From: Thereva unica
Taxonomy: Eukaryota; Arthropoda; Insecta; Diptera; Therevidae
Assembly: GCA_949987705.1 (NCBI GenBank)
Contig: OX465281.1
Location: 221,063,978-221,127,977 of the forward strand
Length of the DNA: 64,000 nt
Reading direction: 5' to 3'
Shown here: one piece after another, positions 10,210 to 22,200 of the stretch
Numbering within the stretch: position 1 is the stretch's first letter
Layout of the letters: each line of letters begins with the position of its first letter
The notes under the pieces: generated by a model
What the model was told of the DNA's origin: nothing
Databases searched by the model: none
The model's input: the letters and a program-made list of their open reading frames with translations, nothing else
Translations under genes and position numbers: made by a program

Positions 10210-13200
10210 ATGGAAGCTCAAATAATTGAAACAGTGAATGAGTTATTGGTGAGTTATTTTTTTGTGTTTTAAATTAAGATGAGCAGAATAACAATCTTTG
10301 TTTACAGAAAGTCGAACCAATCGAGGAAGCATTTCTCTGTGTTATTGTTCACAAAACCGAGTTAGAAGCTAGAAAAGTGCAGAGTTTTGTAACCAGCATT
10401 AGTAAGTTTCCATTTTCATAATTAGGGATAGTTTTAAAGTTATTTATTTATCTGGTTCGGTTTTCGCTTCCGACCGGGTCGGTCGCATCTTCTTGCGACT
10501 GGCCCCCAACTTCTAATCTAATTGATTAGATAACAGTATCGTGTCAGTTTTACTGTTAATCACAGTTCTAAAAAGGAAAACCATTGTGGTTTCTGATTAA
10601 ATTCTGTTTTCGAACAGAATCAAGTGACTTTTATAAACTAACAAATTAGTTTTTCTAAATCCAGTGAATCTTTTTTATGTTCGAACAATGAACAAATCAA
10701 CGTGTTTTTATCAAATTATAAAAATCTAACGAATATAGTTAAAATTAGCAGAGTGATCTGCTAATTTCTAATCAAAGAATCAATCTTAATGATCAAACAA
10801 GAAATTAATACAGGGATTATCAAGAATTTTCAAGATAACCTGAGTGCAGCATGGAATTCTGAAGTGACCGCTATTTCTTCATCATTGATCTAACATGTGG
10901 AAATAACTGTGTCATTTATACATCTGTTGTGTGCATTGAATCATGAGGTTACAATCTAAAATGGCAGTATAGCCTGATAGACCTCAATAATCATTGGAGG
11001 AATAAAATCTATAAATGGCAATATAGCCTAGATTAGACCTCAACTATCATGGTTCACATTGAAAATTAATATCATCTGATTCACAACGTAATCCCCGCTG
11101 CTTTTTGGCCACGTTGCAACGGGACAGTTAACAAACAAAGAAATCATGAGGCCATATTAAGTTGTATATATCATTGATTCGTGGTTAATGTAGTCGCAAG
11201 GCTGAGACCAGTAAGAGACTCTAGTTGGTCCACTAGCTTTATGCTAGTAAAACTAAAAATACAACAACAACAACAAAATATTTATTTATCTCAATTACAG
11301 CAACTGGATTTACAAATCTCACACCAGATGGAAAGGATTTAGTTTTGCGGGAATATTTGCTGCGTGCAGCCACGAATGCCAATTTAAGTCAATTAAAAAT
11401 ATTGATGGATACACTTTATAAATTGGTGACAGGAAATTTAATATCTGCAAGGTAAGTACAAACTATTTTTCTTGGCAAAATAGCATTCAGTGTTCGAGTA
11501 TAGTAACTAAGGCAGCTCTTAGCAGAATAGCTCCCAAAGTTGTGTGTATAATTTAATTTTTTTTTCATTGAAAATCTCTGAGACTATGTAAATTTTAGAA
11601 AAATGCTGGCTGCAAACTTTGTGAAAATTGGAAAGAAAACTCTTTGCGGCATTATTATGTGGGAAAATACCGTGGGTTTTACCGACAGATTTTGGTAATG
11701 ACAAGGAAAACCCAGAAAAATCATATTATATACATAGGTCATTATGCTGTATTCTTACACCTTCGACAGCTCTAGATAAAAATATCAATTTAGCTAAAAC
11801 TTTATTATTATTGCTATCCTTGGTCCGCTTTCGGAGCATAGGGCTTGGCTTCTTCACCGGCTACCAGTGGCGTAGGAACGGGGGTGGTTTTGGGGACCAA
11901 ACCCACCCCGAAACGACTTTTGTATGCAGGAAATTCAACTTGAATATTTATAATATCATTTTGTAATTTTGGTGGTACATTCAACGCGAAGAAAATACAC
12001 TAGAAATATCACTTATTGTGCCTCGAAAGCGGATCGCAAGTGGTAAGGTTAAGTTGAAATGGCTGCACTTAGGCACACCATTGGGCCCATTGTGATGTTA
12101 TTCCAGTGTTGGGACAAAATTCAGGCCATTTCAAGCCATTTGGACCCTTTGATAAGGCGACAAAGGTCAGGAACCCCAGTATTTTGTAGCTCGCTCAATC
12201 TGTTAAGGAAAGGTGAGCCGAGGAAGATCCCTGTTTTCTTTGCAAGGGCGGAACTTGAATAGAGAAGATGGGAGACAGTTTCTTCGGTATATTCATAACT
12301 TCTGCATATGTTGGTGGGGGGAAGTCCCAATGTTTCGGCGTGCGGTCCAAAGGGACAATAACCGGTCAGCACCTTCCGCCATATTATGGGAAGAGTGCGA
12401 AACACTGTTGCTGTGGTCCATCTCAGGCCAGCTCGAGCTAAGCTGATTTTTTTCCCAGCCAGTTTATAGGTCGTACATGTTGTGAGAGCCTCCCATATGG
12501 CAGTGACTTGCGCTTGGAAGACGCTGCAGTGGGCAGGTAGACGAAGAGAGGTGTTTATATTCAATACCTCGGAAAAAATAACAGAGCCCACGCTGTTTCA
12601 ATTTTTGAGCCATCTCTATAGATACATAATGACCAAGGAGCTCATAAGACGGCTAAGGAAGTAATCAACAAATTTGCTGAAAAGCGTAGAAACATAGAAC
12701 TATGACTTTTATCATGTATGTCAAAAGTGAACAAACTGAATTCCTCTATAACACTTCTTCTAGTTTTATTCCTATTAAAGCATAACTAAAAATTATATCA
12801 ATTTTGAAAGATAATGTTTGGAGTTCAAGACTCGACCTACAACTATTTAACCCCCCCTGAAAATATTTCTTGCTACGCCACTGCCGGCTACCAACACCTT
12901 TTCTTCCTTGCGGATTCTATTAAAGCGTTCTTTTTGTTAAGGCATTATTTTCTACCATATCCATCTTCTTTTATTTATCTGTTGATAATTTATTCTTGCT
13001 TTGTAAAGTTCCATTATTCTATGTTTATTATTTTTCTGGGGCATAGAATTTGTATTTTGCTTATATCCGCTACGTTTCACTGCCAAAGAGAAATATGGCC
13101 GCCACCCTCGATATTTTTTAGCCATGTTTTCTTCGGTACCGATCGCTGGATCTTCCATCCTGCGGGACGGTTTCGACAGAGAAGTTTACATGTCAAGAGG

Positions 13201-16200
13201 TTATCATCCATTTGGCAAACATGTCCAAACCACCGTAGTCGACGTTTTTGCATTTCTTCTTTGATCACCGATCATCGCACCTTTGTTTAACTGCCTCGTT
13301 TCGGAGGCAATCGCGTAGTGAGACACCGAAGGTCTGCCTCAAGCATCGCATTTGGAAGACCTCGAGGTTCTTAACGTCCGGTTTGAGCAGTGTCTACGTT
13401 TCAGATCCATAAAAAAGAATCGGAAGGATCAACGTTCGGTAAAGGCGTATTTTTGCTTTGGTGGAAATATTTGTTCGGACGTCGATGCCACTTTCGTTTC
13501 CTCAACCAATGATCCCAAACATTTGAACATCGGAACCTGTTCGATTTGGGTTTCATCGAAGTGAACTCTGGCCCTCGATCCGTCCGTTGTGAGCACTTGG
13601 GTCTTTTTCGCATTGATTTTTAACCCGTATGACTGGGCGATGCTGGAAATGTCCTATAAGATGTCCGTTGCTTCGGCATCCGCTTCGGCAAAGACGGCGC
13701 TATCGTCGGCGAACATTCGGTTACGAAGTTGTTGTCGTCATATCGAACCCCGAGTCCTCCATCGAATGCTTCACGCATAATTGCGTCGATCACAACGCTT
13801 AAGAGAAGTGGCGAAGCAACGTTTTCCTGTCGGACACCCTTTTGAATCGGGCGGGAACTCCTCGAATAACTCGCTTCGAATACGAACGTTGCTGGTTGAG
13901 CCATTGTACGACGCTGAGAGAAGTTGGATGATTTTCAATGGCACGTGTTCGGTTTCCAAGGCTCTCCACAAGCTGTTACAATCGACCCAATCGAAATCTG
14001 ACGAAGTGCGAATATTTGATCAATACATCCTCGGTGTGGTCTAAATCCCGCTTGTTCTTTCCGGCTCGTTTACTCTCTATGTTTCTGTAGCCTTGATTGT
14101 ATGATTTTCGTAAATACTTTGTCGACCATCGAAGGCGAATACCGCGATAATTCTTGCATTCCCGACTGTCCCTTTTCTTCAAAATTGGGACAACGATCGC
14201 TTTGTTCCACACCGACTGGACACGATCCGAATGTCATATGTGTGTTATGAGAACATGAAGTCGTTGTGATAAGACATCACCTCCGGATTTGATCATCTCG
14301 GCGGTTACTTGGTCTATTCCCGGCGCTTTTTCATTTTTCAGCTATTTTATTGCTGTCTTCACCTCAATAATTGTCGGTTCGGTATCGAGATACTAATTCG
14401 TCGGCTGTTCGATAATCGCCGGTTCGAGTGCTGGACCTTGTGGCGGATCGTGGTTGTACAGCTGGTGCAAGAATTCTCTCCACCGCTGCAGGCGCTCATG
14501 GGGAGAAGTCACGAAAGTTCCATCCGATTTTTTGATGTTGCTGTTTGTTGATGTTGTTTTGCCGCCTAACCGGCGAATTGTCTGGTACAGCGTTCGGTAT
14601 TCGTGCCGCTTTTCCATGTCGGCCGCAACCTTATTCCAGTACGCTTCTCGTTCCGATTTCATTTTCTGTCGAACTTCTTTGTTCAATCGTCAGTATTGCT
14701 CAAAGTTGACGTGTTTCATTCGCTTCCGCTGAACGACGAGGTCCAGGCAGCTGTCCGAGATCCATGGCTGCGTCCGTTTACGGATAGGATACAACTCCAT
14801 TGCACACTCCACAATAGACTCCGAAAATTGCCTTTCTTCTACATCGATATCGCCCGGTATTGCGAGCGCCGCGAATTTGTTGGATAGTGCTATTTAAAAC
14901 TGTCAACCAATGGCCGGGTCCCTTAGGTACACCCAATTTTTCTTGGCTGGTGGTGGCTGCGTTTTCTTCGCTCTTTGTAATGGCATCTGTAATTTCGCTC
15001 GAACAAGATAATGGTCCGATCCGAAATCGAGCTCACGCATTGGAAGTACGTCTTTAAGCGTCGGTCGGAATCTTGCGTTGATCAAAAAGTAGTCTAGCAT
15101 CGCTGAGTCTTTGCCAGATGGATTTTGCCAGGTGAGTTGGAGTTTGAGTGGATGGCGGAAAATGCTGTTGCCAACGATCAAGTTATTTGACGATGGGAAT
15201 GAAAGCTCCGTGTCCGAATTTGTCCATGGTTCCTTACCAGCCTGTTCGATCTGCTCCTGAATGTGCATTGAAGTCCCCCGCGAGTATTATTAATTCGGTT
15301 CGAGGTATCATATCCAGCGTATGTCGGAAAAATTCTCCCTTGTTCGTGTCCATGCTGGTCTCGGATGGCGCATCAACGGATACGATATGGGTCTTGATCG
15401 TTCCATCGATGGTTATAACCGCGAAATGCTCGAAAATCGGAATGCTATAACGCTGCTGGCAGCCCATCGAGCGACCATAAAGCTAACGGCGGTCTCTCAC
15501 CACCTGAATAGTAAAGCGTCGTCGTTTCGTTGATTGTTGGCGGGACGATCGTCAATGTCCCGGATCCGGTAAGCCGCAGTTCCGATAGCGCAGCAACTGA
15601 TATTTTGCATTTCAACAATTCCATTGCTATGATTCCTTTTGACCGATGTGATGTCCTGTTCGTACATTCCTCGCGGCGAGTTTAAATTCCATTGTCGGTG
15701 TGACTAATTTGGGTGTTCGGCCAGTTACCAATTATAGAATGTAAAAGGAAATATATTATAAAAATGTCTCTTATGCTTTCAGGGTAATGTGCGACAGGAT
15801 TTTAAACTGTGAGAAACTTTCCTTTCAAAACAAAAATTTTTGGATAGAAAGTTTTAAACTAATCAAAAAAATTATCATTAATGTTGATTATAAAGGTGTT
15901 CGCGAAATAATGAAGGTACATTTTTTCTTCCTATACTTTTTGTTACAAAAATATATTTTTTTCACTTTTTTTATAATAGGGCTGTCGTGAGCGGGCACTT
16001 ACGTTTCCAACTAATATAAACGTTAGTTTTTTGCCTCAGTTACTAATTTTAGAAGACCTTATTAAATTCATTTTTGATCGGAACAATTGCTTATTGCCAG
16101 CATATTTTATTATTAATGAAATAATGAAATCATCACAAAGTCATTGGGTAATACATTTTGGTTTTTTGGAAAAGATTTCGACACATATAACTCTTTCTTT

Positions 16201-19200
16201 CTTATTTTCAGAAAATAAATAAACTCTTGATTGATTTTGTAGAAGAATTTCGTAAAATCGCACAGATGGTATCTATTATTGGTCACTCACAAATGTTACC
16301 TATTGTTGAGCATTTCGGTTATGCTGATAACTTGATGAATTCATGGAAGCTGGATCATAACACGTTGAAGTTTAATTTTAAAGGAATACTTCCTTGTGAT
16401 CCAGAATTATTAGAACCACAAACAAATTTATTACGTTATGTTTTAGATCAACCATATTCAAAAGAAATGGTTTCAACAATGCTTAATCTACCAAAGTTGG
16501 TATGTACTAGTATTTTGTGTATAATCCTAAGTGTTATTATGTTAATGTTTATTTGTAGCAAAAGCAAAGATGCATTGCTTTAGAGGAGCAACTAGTATAT
16601 TTAATGATATCTGCTATGGAAAGAACTGAGCATGATTCATGCAATGAAGGTTCAAATGAAGATTCTATCACTCTAAACCAATGGGTTTGGCTTCATTTAT
16701 CATCGCAATTAATTTATTTTGTGCTGTTTCAACTTGTTAATTTTATGCATATCATAATTGCGTTACACGATAAGGTTAGTATGAATATTTGAGTAGTTTA
16801 ATTGATATAATTTAAAAAAGAGCCCGAAATAGATGGCAACTACTTTGAAAACACTTTCTCATGTATATAAAATTATTTTACTTTATGTAACTAATTTTCA
16901 GGCCTAAATGTTTTATTTTGTTAAATATATTTTTCTTTCAGTTATCCAAGCGAGATTTAAGAAAAGGAAGAGACCAATTAATGTGGATATTATTGCAGTT
17001 TATATCAGGGAGCATCCAGAAGAATCCGGTATGTATTGTTTTTTTTTTCGCATTTTCGTTTTTTACATTACAAAATTAAAAAAAATAGATCTTTACATAT
17101 ATTTGTAAAATGATTACTTTCGCCAATATTATGTTCTTATTCTTCTTTAACGGCTATACAACCGGGATCCGGTCCTGGCCTCTCGTGACTGTTCTCTCTA
17201 CCGGTCCCGATTATGATGTCGATTCGATGTTATCCATTTTGGCATCCCTAAGCTATGAATGTCCTGGTCTATGCCATCCTTTCAGTGGAGATTGGGTCTC
17301 CCTCGCTGTGAGGTGCGACAGGTCTTACCACAGAGCAGTTTTTGAACAGGCCCACCGGAGACTACCGAGTTTTATTTTCATCACAACATCTATGCCACGA
17401 TAGAGCTCGTAGATGTCGTCATTTTAGAGTCTCCGGTATCGTCCGTTCTCACATAAGGGGCAACAATCCTCCGAAGTGTTTTCCTCTCGAACACGGCTAA
17501 GGGGTTGTCCATTAATTACGTGAGGCGTTTAGGGGGAGGGGGCCGAGCCGAATTTCACCCAATCTTACTTTGGGGAGAGTGGAGTCTCGGAAAATATCAC
17601 GTATTTTTTTCCCCAAGAAACACTGTAAATTTGCTAGAAAACTGGGTAAAATTAAGTAAAACATGTTTGTCCACTAAAGCTCCCCATTCACTTACAGGCC
17701 GCCGGCAGAGCAGGTCTGCAGGCACGGCCCGATGAAGGCCACACAATACTCAGTCTGACTGAGGGAAGAGGACTTCAGTTATTCGGCTGACAGGTTGTGT
17801 GGTTAATTCAAGTAAAAAAATGTTCATGGTCTCAACGAACGTTATAGTATGAAGGGGTCGATTGAAAAAACTTTCTTGCTACCACCACAGATATTCAGGT
17901 TAAAACTGACGACAAATGCGCACATATGTACATAAAGATTTTTGTCCGTTTTTTTGCACTGCAGACCCCATCCAGTTGGCTTCAAGGCGAAAACTTTCAG
18001 GCCACGGCCTGCCGTCGACATGTGTGTAAAAGGGGCCTTAAGATATGGCTAAATCCTACAAAAAAATTTTTATGCGGACGCCACCAAGTATCATAGTGGC
18101 ACCTAGATTGTTTAGCCAACGCGCGACTTGGCGAATGCTGCGGCGTACGAGCCAAGTAATATTGACTCGCGAAAAGGTCATTGGAATATAGAACTGCAGA
18201 AGGGGCCCTTGCCGCATTTTAGCGTAATGAAATTCTTCTTGAGGATGAATGCTCACATTTTGGTAGTACAAGCGGAAAAGCGAGTGGAATAGAGGAGGGG
18301 CAAGTAGGAGTTCGAATTATCAATTATCTTTAATTAAATCTTGTGGTTACGCCCGTAAATACGTATTTTTAGTGTTAATTACTAGAGATTTTTTAAAATT
18401 TGAAAAATCCTCACGTGAGACTAGGAAGGAGGGGGAGGGGGTCGAGCCAAATCTTACGATATCTCACCAAGGAGGAGGGGAGGTCGAAATATCGCAAAAA
18501 TCGCGTTTCGTAATTTATGGACAATGCGTAAGATGGAATCAGCAGTACCAATGACAATATTTTTAAGACGGGTCCAGCTGTTGTCGACGCCCGACATCTC
18601 ATCCTCAGGACTTAGGGCGAGCTCTAATGCATAACCGAGCTGCTTCTGTCTGACCATATCATTGCGTAGTGTGACTGTTACCCCGTTTATGACTAGGTCG
18701 AAAAGTTGAGTCGAGATTGAGTTGAAATTTCGACCACCGTATATGATGTTGAGTTGAGTTCACTTTGGGTTAAAATAGAGTCGAATTGATATCAAAACAT
18801 AACCTCAAATTTTTGTGTAAAATTTTCATTTATAGATACTTAAAAATTCATAACGAAATAATTTATTTTTCCTGTACCAGAAAAAACATTAAACACAAAA
18901 CTAACGCCGGATGCGGACTTCACGGATAGTAAACAAACAAGACAAATGTCACTTCAACCCAATTTCAACTCAACCTGCGTATATGAGGTAAAATATCAAC
19001 TCGATCCAGGTAGGAGAGCTGAGTTGGGTTGAGTGGACCAAGATGTCCATCCATCCATCTCGGGCCTACTTTGGCGTTCAGATCTCCCAGCGTGATTTCC
19101 CTGGGGCAGGCATTAAGTTCCCGTTCAGCTAATCGCATTCTTCTTTTTCACCGTCCGGGAACTCTGTAGGTGCGTGAACGTTTATAATGTTCTTAAATTT

Positions 19201-22200
19201 ACCTCGCACACGAAGGGTACATAGCCTTCCGTTTAATGCTTTAAAGCCGATAATGGTAGGCTTCAGTGTATGGCTGACCATAAAACCTACTCCGAGCACA
19301 TGGTGTTTTTTATGACAGCTGTAATATACGTCATACTCAGGTTTTTGAAAAATACCATTCCCTGCCCATCTCATCTCCTAAATGGCGGTACTGTCAGCTT
19401 TATACTTTGACAGGGTAAGGATAGATGTTGTGTAGCTCGAGTTCTGTAAAGAGTTTGAACAAGAGTTTGAAAATTCGTTAATCGTTTTGCCTTTTTCGTT
19501 GCCATTGTCATCGTTCCGTAATAACTAATTATATTAATAATTATATTAATTAATTAATTACTTTACGCCAACCTTACTTGGAAGGGAATAGCTCGATCAC
19601 ATTAGCCAATCCTTTCTCATAGAATAGTTACCGGTGGCCACCGCTAGGAGGTTATGACCGAACTCCCATTAATCTGAAATAGTTACGTCACGTGTATGTT
19701 ATGCTACATGCTTTTCCCCCTATTCCGCTGATGACTGACAACCATAAGCATATTATATTTCAAAAACTAATATTACATCAAAGGCATCGATTAATTATAT
19801 TTTCTTTTTTTTAGCTTTCAACATTTCTTCCAATGTTTAGATTATTTGATATACTTTATCCCGAACAAGAACCACTTAAAGTTCCAGATTGTAATAAGGC
19901 TTCTTCATTACGACAAGTAAATATATTTATTAGCTCTTAAACAACTGAATTTATTAAATGATATTTTGTTGTAGATGGCACCTGTATGTATTTGGATACA
20001 CTTGATGAAAAAAGCACGTTTGGAAAATATAACCATTAATAGACCTATACCTATTGCTCTTAAAAACCATCAAGAGTACGATTACTTATGCTAAAATGTT
20101 TGCATTTATTAATTTACCTTTTTTTTTAGATTTTTACAACATCTTGTTATGTCCAATACAGCGCTTTCTATGAGCTTAAGTACAGATTTTCGAATAGTAT
20201 TACTTTGTAATGCTTATTCCACAAATCAGGAATATTTTAGTAGACCAATGGCTCTTTTGGTTGATACATTAAACGGCAATCAAAAAAGTAATACAGCTAT
20301 TGGGCCAAGTGGAGCACCACAAGTTCCTACAGTACCATTTACCATGGTTCTTTTGGATAGTCTTACTGTTCATAGTAAAATGTCTTTAATGCATAGGTAA
20401 ACATATTGAAATTAAAATTTCTATTGATGATTAATATCTTATAATTTTATATCACAGCTTTATTACACAAATGATTAAACAGGCTCAAACTAAAAGCTCG
20501 GTTCCAAATGTTTCAAATATAACTCCAGCCCTTGTTGAAACATATTCCAGATTACTTGTCTATACGGAGATTGAATCTCTGGGTATTAAAGGGTTTTTGA
20601 GTAAGTAGAATCATTTTAATAAAATGTATTAAAATATTTAATTAATTTTTTTTAAATAGGCCAACTTTTACCTGCAGTATTTAAGCAACACGCTTGGGGT
20701 ATATTACACACACTTCTAGAAATGTTTTCATACAGACTACATCATATACCTACGCATTATCGTGTGCAATTACTATCTCATTTACATTCCTTAGCATCTG
20801 TACCCCAAACAAATAAAATGCAACTTAATTTATGGTATATTGTTTGTTTTTAAAAATATACTACATTTCTAATAAATATTATTTTTATAGCTTTGAATCA
20901 ACCGCGCTGCGATTAATAACCGGACTTGGCTCTACAGAAGTACAACCACAATTATCACGATATTTTAACGAAAAGACACCAGGATCTGTTGCTTCTGGCG
21001 AAAGCGAAGAATTAAATCGAGTTCTTATACTGACACTTGCTCGTTCAATGCATATTACTGGATCTGGTAATGATTTACAAGCATGGTGCAAAGATTTGTT
21101 AACCAATATCATGCAAAATACACCACATTCATGGGCAACACATTCTCTAAGCTGTTTTCCTAAAGCGCTTAATGAATTCTTTAACCAAAATAACACTCCA
21201 ATTGAGAATAAGCAACTTTTGAAGAAATCTGTGGATGAAGAATATCGTAATTGGACTTCTATGTCCAATGAAAATGATATAATAGCACATTTTATACGGC
21301 CAAATACAACGCCTCTATTCCTATGCCTACTTTTCAAAATGATATGGGAGACTGAAACTATTAGTGCTGTAGCTTACAAGTAAGTAGCAACAATTATACT
21401 AGCATCATAAAGATTTTCTTTTAACATATATTTTTTAATTTTTCAGAATTTTGGAAGGTATAAGTGCCCGAGCATTATCGGCACATTTAAGAAAGTTATG
21501 CGATTATCTTGTATATGAAGTTGCCAATTCGGCTGGGAAAGATTTCATTCATAAGTGCGTTGACACTATCAACAACATGATTTGGAAATATAATGTTGTA
21601 ACGATTGATAGAGTTGTTCTATGTTTAGCTTTAAGAACTCAAGAAGGAAATGAGGCACAAGTTTGCTTCTTAATTATTCAATTACTTTTATTGAAGGCAT
21701 CCGAATTACGTAATAGAATACAGGAATTTGTTAAAGATAATTCACCAGATCATTGGAAGCAAAGTAATTGGTAAGTATTAATACTTCAAATATTTTTGAA
21801 AACGTACTTTTCTTTAAATTTTTAATGCATGGAATGATTGTCATAGCCGGCGAATAATGAGGGTATGGTGGGTAGTAGTATTTACCCGGAAAATGCCAGG
21901 TGGGTAAAATACCCTGGATCGCTGGATTCTCCAGTCTGCAGGACGGTCCACCAGAGAAGTTTACGTGGCAAGCGTTCACCATCCATTCGGCAAACATGTA
22001 CAAACCACCGTAGTCGACGTTTTTGCATTTCTTCTTCTATCAGTGTCACGCCCAGGATTCGTATTTATAAATATACGTCGAACTAACATCGCACGCTGAG
22101 ATATCACCCTCACCATCAAGAAACGACGGCTCGATCTGGCGCCTCCATTCATCGTCTCCTCCAAGTGTGCAAAATTTAGCCTCCGGTCAATCAGCAGTCC

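Larger units (their letters stand above)
11452..15782 (+). other. MED23 intron 3 (4.3 kb, transposon-filled)
   Basis: Donor GTAAGT at 11452 and acceptor TTTCAG at 15777-15782. The intron holds a hAT-like element (11865-12883) with an RNase H retrotransposon fragment inside it, then an RTE-type relic on the antisense strand (about 13077-15690). Splicing across it restores codon phase exactly (AG + G). Confidence 0.9.
17029..19814 (+). other. MED23 intron 8 (2.8 kb, transposon-filled)
   Basis: Donor GTATGT at 17029 and acceptor TTTTTTTAG ending at 19814. The intron contains an unassigned repeat-like stretch (17145-17500), a 1-kb TIR element (17503-18526), a pair of GTTGAGTTGAG/CTCAACTC-type inverted motifs (about 18720-19040) and an RTE endonuclease fragment (19020-19440). 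Confidence 0.85.

Noticed and set aside
15148..15450. Plus-strand frames over the RTE endonuclease region
   Set aside because: They are shadows of minus-strand retrotransposon coding sequence (LAGDFNAHSG motif).
20885..21337. 150-residue minus frame over MED23 exon 14
   Set aside because: It mirrors a well-supported coding exon with conserved protein motifs on the plus strand; no independent support.
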